Shown: positions 20,337-29,461, counted from the first letter of the stretch. The stretch: 64,000 nt of DNA from Rubrivivax sp. (GCA_026125665.1 JAHCKS010000013.1:1-64000); one strand, 5' to 3'. Made by a program: numbers and translations. Notes: generated by a model not told the origin, from the letters alone.

Positions 20337-20573
20337 ATGTCCCGCAAGGCGATCGACGACGCGATGCGTGCCAGCGTCGAGCAGTACCTCAACGACCTGC
20401 GCGGCGCCGCTCCGGACGGCCTGCACGATCTGTTCATGGCCGCCGCCGAACGGCCGCTGCTGGACGTGGTGATGCGCCACGCCGAGGGCAACCAGAGCCG
20501 GGCCGCCGAGTGGCTGGGCATCAACCGCAACACGCTGCGGCGCAAGCTGCACGACCACCGTCTCGGGCGCTAG
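20337..20573 (+). CDS. fis: Fis family nucleoid/regulatory DNA-binding protein
   Basis: 78 residues. The C-terminal helix-turn-helix reads [19 protein letters not shown], as in Fis; the N-terminal arm is shorter than in E. coli (98 residues), typical for betaproteobacteria. Fis bends DNA and modulates rRNA promoters, recombination and growth-phase control. The GAGGAG ribosome site is at good distance from ATG 20337. It sits between dusB and purH and is probably translated from the dusB transcript. Confidence 0.93.
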   Translation: MSRKAIDDAMRASVEQYLNDLRGAAPDGLHDLFMAAAERPLLDVVMRHAEGNQSRAAEWLGINRNTLRRKLHDHRLGR

Positions 20574-20604
20574 CGCCGACCCCCTTCCCTACAACGCCTG
20601 CACC

Positions 20605-22227
20605 GTGCCTGTCCACCCCCGCACCGCCCTGCTCTCCGTCTCCGACAAGACCGGCATCGTCGAGCTCGCCCGGGCGCTGCACGCGGCCGGCGTGCGGCTG
20701 CTCTCCACGGGCGGCACGTCGCGCCTGCTCGCCGACGCCGGCCTGCCCGTCACCGAGGTGGCCGAGGTCACCGGTTTCCCGGAGATGCTCGACGGCCGCG
20801 TGAAGACGCTGCACCCGCGCGTGCACGGCGGCCTGCTGGCGCGACGCGACCTGCCCGAGCACATGGCGGCGCTGGCCGAGCACGGCATCGCGCCGATCGA
20901 CCTGCTGGTGGTCAACCTCTACCCGTTCGCGCAGGCCACCGCGCGCGAGGGATGCACCTTCGACGAGGCGATCGAGAACATCGACATCGGCGGCCCGGCG
21001 ATGCTGCGCGCCGCGGCGAAGAACTGGGCGCACGTCGCGGTGCTCGTCGACCCCGCCGACTACGCCGGCGTGCTGGCCGAGGTGCAGGGCGAGGGCGTCA
21101 CGCGTGCCACGCGCTTCCGCCTGGCGCGCAAGGTGTTCGCGCACACCGCCGCCTACGACGGCATGATCACCAACTACCTGACGGCGCTCGAGCCCGGCGC
21201 CGAGCTGGCGCCCGAGGGCGTGCCGGTGCGCACGCCGTTCCCCGCCGTGCTCTCGCTGCAGCTCGCGCGCGTGCAGGAGATGCGCTACGGCGAGAACCCG
21301 CACCAGGGCGCCGCCTTCTACCGCGACGTGCTGCCGGCGCCGCCGGCGGCAGCGGGCGGCCTGCTCGCAAGCTACGTTCAGCACCAGGGCAAGGCGCTCA
21401 GCTTCAACAACATCGCCGATGCCGACGCGGCGTGGGAATGCGTCAAGAGCTTCGGCGAGCGGCCGGCGTGTGTGATCGTGAAGCACGCCAACCCGTGCGG
21501 CGTGGCCGTTGGCGCCACGCCGGCCGAGGCCTACGCGAAGGCCTGGAAGACCGATCCCACGTCGGCCTACGGCGGCATCGTCGCCTTCAACCGCGAGGTC
21601 GACGCCGCCACGGCCGAGGCGATGCAGGCCACGAAGCAGTTCGTCGAGGTGCTCGTCGCGCCCGGTTTCTCGGCCGAGGCGCGCGCCTTCTTCGCCGCCA
21701 AGGCGAACCTGCGGCTGCTCGAGGTGCCGCTGGAAGGCGCCGCTGCCGCGTCGTCGACCAACGCCTTCGACTTCAAGCGCGTCGGCGGCGGCCTGCTCGT
21801 GCAGGCGGCCGACGCGAAGAACGTCGCGGCCGCCGAGCTGCGCGTGGTGACGAAGCTCGCACCGACGCCGGCGCAGCTCGCCGACCTGCTGTTCACCTGG
21901 AAGGTGGCCAAGTTCGTCAAGAGCAACGCCATCGTCTTCGGCGCCGGCGGCGCGACGCTGGGCATCGGCGCCGGCCAGATGAGCCGCGTCGACAGCGCGC
22001 GCATCGCCTCGATCAAGGCCGGCCAGGCCGGCCTCGCGCTGGCCGGCTCGGCGGTGGCGAGCGACGCCTTCTTTCCGTTCCGCGACGGGCTGGACGTCGT
22101 CGTCGATCAGGGCGCGGCGTGTGTCATCCAGCCGGGCGGCAGCCTGCGCGACGACGAGGTGATCGCCGCGGCCGACGAGCAAGGCGTGGCGATGGTGTTC
22201 ACCGGCACGCGGCACTTCCGGCACTAG
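20605..22227 (+). CDS. purH: bifunctional AICAR formyltransferase / IMP cyclohydrolase PurH
   Basis: 540 residues catalysing the last two steps of de novo purine synthesis. The N-terminal IMP cyclohydrolase domain opens with [15 protein letters not shown] and [13 protein letters not shown]. The C-terminal formyltransferase domain carries the catalytic KHANPCG motif and ends with [12 protein letters not shown] and [12 protein letters not shown]. Length is normal. The first codon is GTG, 31 bases after fis, in keeping with the dusB-fis-purH order of betaproteobacteria. In relatives ruvC follows directly; here it is 5.2 kb away. Confidence 0.96.
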   Translation: MPVHPRTALLSVSDKTGIVELARALHAAGVRLLSTGGTSRLLADAGLPVTEVAEVTGFPEMLDGRVKTLHPRVHGGLLARRDLPEHMAALAEHGIAPIDLLVVNLYPFAQATAREGCTFDEAIENIDIGGPAMLRAAAKNWAHVAVLVDPADYAGVLAEVQGEGVTRATRFRLARKVFAHTAAYDGMITNYLTALEPGAELAPEGVPVRTPFPAVLSLQLARVQEMRYGENPHQGAAFYRDVLPAPPAAAGGLLASYVQHQGKALSFNNIADADAAWECVKSFGERPACVIVKHANPCGVAVGATPAEAYAKAWKTDPTSAYGGIVAFNREVDAATAEAMQATKQFVEVLVAPGFSAEARAFFAAKANLRLLEVPLEGAAAASSTNAFDFKRVGGGLLVQAADAKNVAAAELRVVTKLAPTPAQLADLLFTWKVAKFVKSNAIVFGAGGATLGIGAGQMSRVDSARIASIKAGQAGLALAGSAVASDAFFPFRDGLDVVVDQGAACVIQPGGSLRDDEVIAAADEQGVAMVFTGTRHFRH

Positions 22228-22556
22228 AGCCCGCCGGCCACTCGGAGCCGCGGTGCGGCCGCGGCCGGCAGATCCGCTGGGAAGTGCGGAGGTTTCCGCT
22301 CAAGTTGGCCGCGGACCACGCCGATACACGACTACTGCCGCGTTGCCGGCCGGTGGCGTGGACTTCACGCTGCGATGGCTGGTGCCGGTTTCCAATCCGA
22401 GGGGGGCCGTCAAGCCCGCCAGGCACGACTCATGCACTCGCAGCCAAGAAGTACCGCGACATCGGCCACCGAACCGCCACGAGTCCTGTCGGTACGGGCT
22501 CGCCATCGGGTGATGGTCCCGCCTGCCGTGCCGGGGGCTCGGTGACGCGCGACACC
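22228..22556. other. long leader region before the c-di-GMP gene
   Basis: No credible gene. Its one clear signal is a FliA-type promoter at 22300-22327, implying a leader of about 220 bases before the start at 22557. No terminator for purH was recognised. Confidence 0.6.
22300..22327 (+). promoter_or_regulatory. FliA (sigma-28) type promoter
   Basis: TCAAG (22300-22304), 15 bases, then GCCGATAC (22320-22327). This agrees with the flagellar sigma-28 consensus (TCAAG-N15-GCCGATAA) with one change at the last base. The next gene is a response regulator-GGDEF-EAL protein followed by a PilZ effector, which fits a motility-linked role. Confidence 0.65.
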
Positions 22557-24854
22557 ATGGTGCACTCTGCTGGCGGTACGGGGGAGGTGCCCGGCGCGGC
22601 CGCGCGGGCTGCGCCCGCGGCCGCACGGCGGCCGCATGTACTGGTCGTGGACGACGACGACAACGTCCGGCAGTTCGCCCGTGCCGCGCTGTCCGCAGCA
22701 GGGTTCGCCATCAGCGAGGCCAGCGACGGATGGGCGGCACTCGCAGCGATCCGCCGCCAAGGCATGCCCGATCTCGTGCTGCTCGACGTCAGCATGCCGA
22801 CGATGGACGGTCTCGTCACCTGCGCCGAGTTGCGTCGGCTTCCCGGCGGAGACAGCGTGCCGGTCGTCGCGATGACGGGCCCGGGCGACACGCGGTCGAT
22901 CGAGCGCGCTTTCGCGGCAGGCGCCACCGACTTCGTCCCCAAGCCCATCGAGTGGGTGGTGTTGCCGCATCGGGTGCGCTGCACTCTGCGCGCAAGCGCT
23001 GCCATCAGCAAGCTGCAGCGCAACGAGCGCCGGCTATCGAACGCGCAGCGGATCGGCGAGATGGGCGACTGGGAGTGGAACGTGCGCGAGGGCCGCGTCA
23101 GCTCGTCCGAGCAGGCCTGGCGCATCTTCGGTCACGCTGGCGCACCGCGGTCGTTGACGCCCGCCCAGTTCTTTGCCGCCGTGCACGCCGACGACGCGCA
23201 GCGAGTGAGCCAGGCCTTCGACGACGCCGTGGCGCACTGCAAGGGGTTTGCCGTCGACTATCGGCTGCAACTCGCTGGCGGCGTGCGCCACGTGCAGCAG
23301 CAGGTGGAGGTGGCGGCAAGGGGCCCCGACGGGCGCGCTTTGCGCCTCGCAGGCGTCGTGCACGACATCACGCGGCGCAAGGACGACGAGGAGCAGATCC
23401 GCCGCCTTGCCTACTACGACCCGCTGACCGGCCTGCCGAACCGGCTGCTCTTCGCCGAACGGCTGGAACGGGCGATGGCACAGGCCAAGCGTCACGGCCG
23501 GCGCCTGGCGATCCTGTTTGTCGACCTCGACAACTTCAAGCGCGTCAACGACACGCTCGGCCATCGCGCCGGCGACGAGCTGCTGCGCAACGCGAGCGCG
23601 CGCCTGGCGAGCTCGCTGCGCACGCACGACGCCGTCATGCGCGCAGGCGGCGATGGCAACACGGACTTCACCGACTTTGCCTCGCTTGCCCAGGTCGAGG
23701 CGATGGCGCGCGGGCTGCCGCGGCCGCCCAAAGCGGAACAGGATATCGCCCGCCTGGGCGGCGACGAGTTCATCGTGTTGCTTACGGACGTCGAGTCGCC
23801 GAACGATGTCGTTCAGGTCGCGCAGCGCCTCGTGCAAACGCTGGCCGAGCCGATCGTCGTGCAGGGCACCGAGGTCTTCGTCGGCGGCAGCATCGGCATC
23901 GCCGTCTACCCCGAGGACGGCGGCGACATCGACACGCTGCTGATGAACGCCGACACCGCGATGTACCGCGCCAAGGCGGCCGGGCGCGGCGGCTTCCAGC
24001 TCTACGACCGCTCGATGAACGCTCGGGCGCTCGACCGCCTGCACATGGAGACGCGGCTGCGCCGGGCGCTCGAGCGCGACGAGTTCGTGCTGCACTACCA
24101 GCCGCGCGTGGACGTCGTCAGCGGCTGCATCGTCGGCGCCGAGGCGCTGATCCGCTGGCAGCACCCCGAGCGCGGCCTGCTGCTGCCGGCCGAGTTCATC
24201 CCGCTGGTCGAGGACGCGGGGCTCGTGGTGCCGATCGGTGAGTGGGCGATCGAGACGGTGTGCCGGCAAAGCGCCGCCTGGCGGGCGGCCGGCCTGAGCC
24301 CGGTGCCGGTGGCGGTGAACCTGGCGGCCACGCACCTGCGCGAGCGTGGCCTGCCGGCGCTCGTGGCCCGGGCCCTGGCCAGGCACGGCGTTCCGGCGCG
24401 GGGCCTGGAGATCGAGGTCACCGAGTCGATCCTGCTGGCCGACCCCGAGCTCTCGGTGAGCATCGCGCAGCAACTGGCGGCGATGGGCGTGGAGCTGTCG
24501 ATCGACGACTTCGGCACCGGGTACTCGTCGATGAGCTATCTGAAGAAGCTGCCGATCGCGGCGTTGAAGATCGACCGCTCGTTCGTGCGCGACCTGGAGA
24601 GCGACCCCGACGACGCGGCCATCGTCAGCGCCATCGTCGCGCTGGCGCACAGCCTGAAGCTCAAGGTCGTGGCCGAGGGCGTGGAGACGGCGGCGCAGCT
24701 GGCGTTCCTGCAGTCGGTGCGCTGCGACGAGTACCAGGGTTTCCTCACCAGCCGCGCCGTCGGCGTGGCCGAGTTCGAGCGCCTGCTGCGCCGGCGCGCG
24801 CAGATCGAGGGCCTGCTCACCGACCAGGGTGCACGCGCGCCGCTGGTGCTGTGA
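22557..24854 (+). CDS. response regulator with PAS, GGDEF and EAL domains
   Basis: 765 residues. Receiver domain (about 26-145, phospho-acceptor D77 in LLDVSMP), PAS (about 160-275), GGDEF (about 285-485) and EAL (about 495-750). The GGDEF signature is intact (401-405), and so are the EAL residues E529-A-L and DDFGTGYSS, so both synthesis and breakdown of cyclic di-GMP are possible. Just before GGDEF, about 35 residues (364-398) are inserted and begin with a second, imperfect AGGD. ATG 22557 was chosen; GTG 22542 is an alternative. A FliA-type promoter lies upstream and a PilZ gene follows after eight bases. Confidence 0.92.
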   Translation: MVHSAGGTGEVPGAAARAAPAAARRPHVLVVDDDDNVRQFARAALSAAGFAISEASDGWAALAAIRRQGMPDLVLLDVSMPTMDGLVTCAELRRLPGGDSVPVVAMTGPGDTRSIERAFAAGATDFVPKPIEWVVLPHRVRCTLRASAAISKLQRNERRLSNAQRIGEMGDWEWNVREGRVSSSEQAWRIFGHAGAPRSLTPAQFFAAVHADDAQRVSQAFDDAVAHCKGFAVDYRLQLAGGVRHVQQQVEVAARGPDGRALRLAGVVHDITRRKDDEEQIRRLAYYDPLTGLPNRLLFAERLERAMAQAKRHGRRLAILFVDLDNFKRVNDTLGHRAGDELLRNASARLASSLRTHDAVMRAGGDGNTDFTDFASLAQVEAMARGLPRPPKAEQDIARLGGDEFIVLLTDVESPNDVVQVAQRLVQTLAEPIVVQGTEVFVGGSIGIAVYPEDGGDIDTLLMNADTAMYRAKAAGRGGFQLYDRSMNARALDRLHMETRLRRALERDEFVLHYQPRVDVVSGCIVGAEALIRWQHPERGLLLPAEFIPLVEDAGLVVPIGEWAIETVCRQSAAWRAAGLSPVPVAVNLAATHLRERGLPALVARALARHGVPARGLEIEVTESILLADPELSVSIAQQLAAMGVELSIDDFGTGYSSMSYLKKLPIAALKIDRSFVRDLESDPDDAAIVSAIVALAHSLKLKVVAEGVETAAQLAFLQSVRCDEYQGFLTSRAVGVAEFERLLRRRAQIEGLLTDQGARAPLVL

Positions 24855-24862
24855 AGGCGGAC

Positions 24863-25660
24863 ATGAGCGCGGCGCAGGCCCTGCTGGCCGAGATCGAGGA
24901 CCCGCTGCAGGCCGCCGGCTGGCGTGTCAGCCGGCCCGACGACGAAGGCATGCTGCACGCCGACGTGCTGCGCGAGCTGTGCGACCGGGCGCTGCCGCTG
25001 CACGTGGGCGGCATCGGCCGGCGCGGCGTGGCGGCGACGCTTTCGGTGGTGGACGAGCTGCAGCAGCAGCTCGTGCTCGCCTGCCACGCCGACGGCATCG
25101 CCATCGCGCGGGCGTTGCAGGCGCGGCCGCTGTGGGCGGCGGCGCTGCTGCAGGGGCTGCGCGTGCAGTTCGCGCTCGCCGCGGCCTGCGCCGTGCGCGA
25201 GGGTTCCGGCACGGCCGCCGAGGCCGCCCGCCGCGGCGAACGGTTCCTCATCCGCACGCGCTGGCCGGGCGAGATCTACCGCACGTCGCGCCGCCGCGCC
25301 GCGCGCCTGAGGCCTGCGCGCGCGGAGCCGTCGCGTTCGCCGGTGGCGCGGCTGACGCACGGCAGCGTGCTCGTCAGCGCGCGCAACCTGCCGGTGCTGG
25401 ACATCAGCGAGCTGGGCTGCGCGCTCAGGCTGCCGGGCGGCATGCTGCCGCCGGCCCAGGGCACGCTGCTGCCCTGCGTCGAGGTGGACCTCGACGACGA
25501 GCACGGCTTCGTCACCGACGTCGTCGTCTCGCACGTCGCGCCGCTCGGCCGCGCGGGGCACCGCGTGGGTTGCCAGTGGCAGGGCCTGGGCGGCGCGGCG
25601 CAGCTGATGCTCCGTCGCTGGCTGGCCGAGGCCGCGCAGCCGGCGCCGGCCGTCGCCTGA
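24863..25660 (+). CDS. PilZ domain protein, YcgR-like c-di-GMP effector
   Basis: 265 residues. The N-terminal half (about 40-130) resembles the YcgR-N fold (VVDELQQQLVLACHADG). The C-terminal part has an Arg-rich RRRAARLRP stretch followed by DISELGCALRLP, matching the PilZ RxxxR and D/NxSxxG cyclic di-GMP binding motifs. YcgR-type proteins brake the flagellar motor when cyclic di-GMP rises. It starts eight bases after the GGDEF-EAL gene; a GTG at 24851 overlapping that gene's stop is an alternative. The pair probably forms a local signal-and-effector unit. Confidence 0.82.
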   Translation: MSAAQALLAEIEDPLQAAGWRVSRPDDEGMLHADVLRELCDRALPLHVGGIGRRGVAATLSVVDELQQQLVLACHADGIAIARALQARPLWAAALLQGLRVQFALAAACAVREGSGTAAEAARRGERFLIRTRWPGEIYRTSRRRAARLRPARAEPSRSPVARLTHGSVLVSARNLPVLDISELGCALRLPGGMLPPAQGTLLPCVEVDLDDEHGFVTDVVVSHVAPLGRAGHRVGCQWQGLGGAAQLMLRRWLAEAAQPAPAVA

Positions 25661-25748
25661 GGCCGCCGCGCGCCCGGGACCGCCGCGGCCGGGGCCACCG
25701 CGGGCGCGGCGGCGCAGGCCCGCACGGCCCGTGCAATAGCATCGCCAC

Positions 25749-26393
25749 ATGTCGCTGGCCACCTTCATGGGCATGCTGCTCGCGTTCATCGCGCGCCTCG
25801 TCACCGGGGCCCAGGGCCACTGGCGCGGCTGCCCGCCGAAGGCCGAACAGCGCATCTACTTCGCCAACCACCAGAGCCACCTCGACTGGGTGCTGATCTG
25901 GGCCGCGCTGCCGCACGACCTGCGCGCCGCCACGCGGCCGATCGCGGCGCGTGACTACTGGACGAAGACGCCGTTCCGGCAGTGGCTGACGAGCCAGGTG
26001 TTCCACGCCGTGTACGTGGCACGCACGCGCACGAAGGGCGCCGACGCGCCGGGCGGCGCCGACGAGGACCCGCTCGAGCCGCTCGTGGAGGCGCTGCGCT
26101 CGGGTGATTCGCTCGTCATCTTTCCCGAGGGCACGCGCAGCGCCATGGGCGAGCCGCTGCCGTTCAAGAGTGGCCTCTATCACCTTGCGCAGCAGTTCCC
26201 GCAGGTGCCGCTGGTGCCGGCGTGGATCGACAACGTGCAGCGCGTCATGCCCAAGGGCGAGGTGGTGCCGGTGCCGATCCTGTGCACGGTGACCTTCGGT
26301 GCGCCGATCCTGCTCGCGCCGGGCGAGGACAAGGCCGGCTTCCTCGAGCGCGCGCGCGCCGCCGTGCTGGCCGAGCGGCCGCGCGTGGCCTGA
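25749..26393 (+). CDS. plsC: 1-acyl-sn-glycerol-3-phosphate acyltransferase (PlsC family)
   Basis: 214 residues. Acylates lysophosphatidic acid to phosphatidic acid at the inner membrane. The HX4D motif is NHQSHLDW and the acyl-acceptor motif is FPEGTRS. A hydrophobic N terminus (LATFMGMLLAFIARLV) gives membrane association. An unusual acidic insertion (GADAPGGADEDPLEP) lies between the two motifs. It is 30 bases before a CdsA-like gene, the next enzyme of phospholipid synthesis, so the two act in sequence. Confidence 0.9.
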   Translation: MSLATFMGMLLAFIARLVTGAQGHWRGCPPKAEQRIYFANHQSHLDWVLIWAALPHDLRAATRPIAARDYWTKTPFRQWLTSQVFHAVYVARTRTKGADAPGGADEDPLEPLVEALRSGDSLVIFPEGTRSAMGEPLPFKSGLYHLAQQFPQVPLVPAWIDNVQRVMPKGEVVPVPILCTVTFGAPILLAPGEDKAGFLERARAAVLAERPRVA

Positions 26394-26423
26394 AGCAGCG
26401 GGCCGCGGCGCAGCACGCCAGGC

Positions 26424-27392
26424 ATGGAAGAGCTGCGCCGCCTCGACGCCGCCGGCCAGGTGGCGCTGCTCTTCGTCGGCATGTTCGGGCTGCTGGCACT
26501 CGCCAGCATCGCGGTGGCGCTGCGCTCGCTGCGGCCGGTGGCCGACGAGGGCGCACGCGAACGCCGCACGATGCTGCAGCGCGACCTGCGCGCGTTGTGG
26601 GTCGGCGCGCTCGTGTTCTGGCTGGCGTGGATCGCCGGGCCGGTGGGCGCGACGCTGGCCTTCGGCGTCTTCTCGTTCCTCGCGCTGCGCGAGTTCATCA
26701 CGCTCGTGCACACGCGGCGTGCCGACCACCGCGGGCTCATCCTCGCGTTCTTCGCCATCCTGCCGCTGCAGTACGTGCTGGTGGGGCTGCGGCGCTTCGA
26801 CCTCTTCAGCGTCTTCGTGCCGGTGTACGCCTTCCTCGCCATCCCGGTGGCCAGCGCGCTCGCCGGCGACCCCGAACGCTTCCTCGAGCGCAACGCCAAG
26901 ATCCAGTGGGGCATCATGGTGTGCGTGTTCGGCCTGTCGCACGCCCCGGCGCTGCTGCTGCTGGAGTTCCAGGGCTACGAGGGGCGTGGTGCCTTCCTCG
27001 TGTTCTTCCTCGTCGTCGTGGTGGCGGCGGCGCAGCTCGTGCAGGCGCTGGCCAGCCGCAGCCTGCGGCGGCGGCCGCTGGCGCGGCAGATCGACCGCAG
27101 CTTCTCGCTGCGCGCCTTCGCGCTGGGCGTGGCGGCCGCGGCGGCGGTGGGGGCGGGGCTGTTCTGGATCACGCCGGTGGACGCGATGCGCGCCGCGGTG
27201 ATGGCGGCGGTGGCCGGCGGCTCGGGCACGCTCGGCGAGTTCGTGATGCGCGCGCTGAAGAAGGACGCCGGCGTGCGCTGGTGGGGCAACCGCAGCTCGG
27301 TCACCGGCGCCGTGGGGCTGCTCGACCGCATCGCGCCGCTGTGCTTCGGCGCGCCGGTGTTCTTCCATTCGGTGCGCTGGTACTTCGTCTGA
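26424..27392 (+). CDS. phosphatidate cytidylyltransferase (CdsA-like)
   Basis: 322-residue polytopic membrane protein with about eight hydrophobic segments. The C-terminal signature [14 protein letters not shown] ... VGLLDRI corresponds to the CdsA motif (KRxxGxKD ... HGGxxDR), but the usual HGG is SVTGAVGL here. This marks the subgroup found beside PlsC paralogs that may make CDP-diacylglycerol in a special context. It would convert phosphatidic acid and CTP to CDP-diacylglycerol. It is tightly coupled to plsC upstream and ruvC 13 bases downstream. Confidence 0.85.
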   Translation: MEELRRLDAAGQVALLFVGMFGLLALASIAVALRSLRPVADEGARERRTMLQRDLRALWVGALVFWLAWIAGPVGATLAFGVFSFLALREFITLVHTRRADHRGLILAFFAILPLQYVLVGLRRFDLFSVFVPVYAFLAIPVASALAGDPERFLERNAKIQWGIMVCVFGLSHAPALLLLEFQGYEGRGAFLVFFLVVVVAAAQLVQALASRSLRRRPLARQIDRSFSLRAFALGVAAAAAVGAGLFWITPVDAMRAAVMAAVAGGSGTLGEFVMRALKKDAGVRWWGNRSSVTGAVGLLDRIAPLCFGAPVFFHSVRWYFV

Positions 27393-27405
27393 GGCGCGGC
27401 GGGCC

Positions 27406-27954
27406 ATGCGCATCCTCGGCATCGACCCCGGCCTGCAGAGGACGGGCTTCGGCGTCATCGAAGCCCGCGGCGCGCGGCTCGTCTATGTCGCCAGCGGCAC
27501 CATCAGCACCGCCGACGCGCCGCGCGGCGAGCTGCCGCGGCGGCTGAAGATCATCTTCGAGGGCGTGTGCGAGGTCGTCGAGCGCTACGCGCCCGACTGC
27601 GCCGCCACCGAGATCGTGTTCGTCAACGTCAACCCGCAGAGCACGCTGCTGCTCGGCCAGGCACGCGGCGCGGCGCTGGCGGGCCTCGTGCGCGGCGACC
27701 TGCCGGTGGCCGAGTACACGGCGCTGCAGATGAAGAAGGCCGTCGTCGGCCACGGCCTGGCCAACAAGGCGCAGGTGCAGGAGATGGTGCGGCGGCTGCT
27801 GGCGCTGCCCGGGCTGCCGGGCAAGGACGCCGCCGATGCGCTGGGCCTGGCGATCGCGCACGCGCATGCGGCGGCGTCGCTGGCGGCGGTGCGCGGCGCC
27901 GCGGCGCTGGCGCCGCGCACCGCGGCGCAGTACCGCAAGGGGCGCGTGGTTTGA
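27406..27954 (+). CDS. ruvC: Holliday junction endonuclease RuvC
   Basis: 182 residues. Resolves Holliday junctions with RuvAB. It opens [15 protein letters not shown] (catalytic D7), and the other acidic residues lie in AATEIVFVN and [11 protein letters not shown], as in the family. Length is normal. Only 13 bases separate it from the CdsA-like gene, so it should ride on that transcript. In betaproteobacteria ruvA and ruvB usually follow; neither is present in the remaining 36 kb. Confidence 0.95.
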   Translation: MRILGIDPGLQRTGFGVIEARGARLVYVASGTISTADAPRGELPRRLKIIFEGVCEVVERYAPDCAATEIVFVNVNPQSTLLLGQARGAALAGLVRGDLPVAEYTALQMKKAVVGHGLANKAQVQEMVRRLLALPGLPGKDAADALGLAIAHAHAAASLAAVRGAAALAPRTAAQYRKGRVV

Positions 27955-28468
27955 TGCGACGTCGCGTTTCGCGCTTGAGTGGCTGAAGCTCGAGGTGGCA
28001 TTACCGTTGGCGACCCAGCGGCCTTGCCGGCAACGCTGGTGGTACTCGATCGAAGACAGTCCACGTGTCCGCAAAGGGCTGTGCGGGCCCGGTGCGGCGC
28101 GGCACTTGCGGCGCCGAGCAGCGCAGGTCTTGTGGCCCGCGCGCGTACTCGCGCGCTTCCACATCTGACTCGCGCAGCTGTCCGAGTGGCACGAGCGAAG
28201 CGAGTGCAACGAGTTCTGCGCGTGGGCCACAAGACCGAGCAGCGCAGGGCAGTTCCGAGCGCCAGCGAGGAACCGCCGCATATGCCGCGCCGCACCGGGC
28301 CCGCACAGCCCTTTGCCGCCACCATCTTCGGAGGCCCAGCCCGAACCCTCGACCCAACGCACAACGCCGCTCCCATACGATTGAACCCAATGCGTACGAG
28401 CGCTTCGCAGATCATCGACGTTCATCGAAGCCATCGGCCACACCCACGCACCGACAGAGGAGCCCGAC
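27955..28468. other. gene-free stretch after ruvC with complete family A hairpin
   Basis: No credible gene. It contains the full hairpin repeat at 28071-28316 and the likely promoter region of the following hydrolase gene. Confidence 0.7.
28071..28316. repeat. hairpin repeat family A, complete copy
   Basis: Outer arms 28071-28103 and 28284-28316 are perfect 33-base inverted repeats. Nested inside are the inverted pair GTCTTGTGGCCC (28127-28138) / GGGCCACAAGAC (28224-28235) and a direct repeat of CCGAGCAGCGCAGG (28114-28127 and 28235-28248). Half copies occur at 5697 and 14649. No protein is encoded. Confidence 0.8.
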
Positions 28469-29194
28469 ATGACCGACCCCGTGCAGCGCGAGTGGATCGA
28501 CCTCGCCCCCGGCTACGCCGCCTACCTGGCCCGGCCGCCGGCCGGGCGCGGGCCGGGGCTGCTGCTGCTGAAGGAGATCTTCGGCGTCAACGAGCACATC
28601 CGTGCCGTCGCCGACCAGTACGCGCTCGACGGCTTCGTCGTGCTCGCGCCCGACCTCTTCTGGCGCCGGGCGCCGCGCATCGAGCTGGGCTACAGCGCCG
28701 CGGAGGTGACGCAGGCACGTGCGCTGATGCAGGCCTACACGGCCGAGCAGGCGATCGAGGACCTGGGGGTCGCGGCGCGGGCGCTGCGCGGGCGCGCCGA
28801 GGTGGGCAGCGGCAAGGTCGGCGCGTCCGCCGAAGCGCGCATCGGCGCGGTGGGCTACTGCATGGGCGGGCGCATGGCCTGGTTCGCCGCAGCCACCGCC
28901 GGGGTCGATGCGGCGGTGGCCTACTACGGCGGCGGCATCCACAACCACCTGCAGCATGCGGCCAACGTACGATGCCCGATGATGTTCCACTACGCCGGGC
29001 ACGACGACAACATCCCGCCGGCGGCGGTGGCGGCCGTGCGCGAGGCGATGCCACCGCCGCGCGCCGAGCTCTTCGTCTACGACGAGGCGCACCACGGCTT
29101 CAACTGCTGGGCGCGGGCCTCGTACCACGCGCCGAGCGCGGCGCTGGCGCACGGCCGCACGCTGGCCTTCCTGGCCACGCACCTGTTCGCCTGA
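28469..29194 (+). CDS. dienelactone hydrolase family protein
   Basis: 241 residues. The Cys-His-Asp triad of dienelactone hydrolases is visible: C131 in GYCMGG, Asp in GHDDNIPP (178/179) and H208 in AHHGFN, with E36 in LLKEIFGVNEH. The family hydrolyses dienelactones from chlorocatechol breakdown and related esters. No other ring-cleavage gene is nearby, so the natural substrate is open. GAGGAG precedes ATG 28469. Confidence 0.9.
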   Translation: MTDPVQREWIDLAPGYAAYLARPPAGRGPGLLLLKEIFGVNEHIRAVADQYALDGFVVLAPDLFWRRAPRIELGYSAAEVTQARALMQAYTAEQAIEDLGVAARALRGRAEVGSGKVGASAEARIGAVGYCMGGRMAWFAAATAGVDAAVAYYGGGIHNHLQHAANVRCPMMFHYAGHDDNIPPAAVAAVREAMPPPRAELFVYDEAHHGFNCWARASYHAPSAALAHGRTLAFLATHLFA

Positions 29195-29207
29195 GGCCCA
29201 AAGAAAG

Positions 29208-29236
29208 CGGCCCCGGGCTGCAAGGCCCCGGGGCCG
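29208..29236 (+). terminator. GC-rich hairpin after the hydrolase gene
   Basis: CGGCCCCGG (29208-29216) and CCGGGGCCG (29228-29236) form a perfect nine-base-pair stem 13 bases after the stop codon. No T run follows on the plus strand, so intrinsic termination is likely but not certain. Confidence 0.5.
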
Positions 29237-29302
29237 AATACGTCTCGCAGTGAGAACGTAGGAGGAAGGGTGGCGCCGTCCTGCGGCGCGCCGAAGGGCC
29301 GA

Positions 29303-29461
29303 TCAGCTGCGCGCGACGGCCGCTTCCGCACGGGCCAGCTGGGCCGCCGGGGCGTCGCTCGTGGCGAGGTGATCGACCGCGCCCAGCATGCCCAGCGTCA
29401 TCATCAGGGCCAGGGCGAAGGCGGCGAAACGTTGCGTGGGGGCTTGGCGGGTCGTGTTCAT
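29303..29461 (-). CDS. small exported protein of 52 residues
   Basis: A short frame that starts MNTTRQAPTQRFAAFALALM, then a hydrophobic stretch ending near LGAVDHLA, and a short Ala-rich acidic tail. It looks like a signal peptide with a mini mature part, or a single membrane helix. Similar tiny proteins with this layout are common in Burkholderiales and have no known function. ATG 29461 is the natural start, because the larger frame upstream is antisense to other genes. Coding status rests on the signal-peptide-like pattern only. Confidence 0.55.
   Translation of the reverse strand: MNTTRQAPTQRFAAFALALMMTLGMLGAVDHLATSDAPAAQLARAEAAVARS

Noticed and set aside
22253-22513. 86-residue frame in the leader of the GGDEF-EAL gene
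   Set aside because: Starts before the predicted promoter, has no ribosome site and no recognisable protein pattern.
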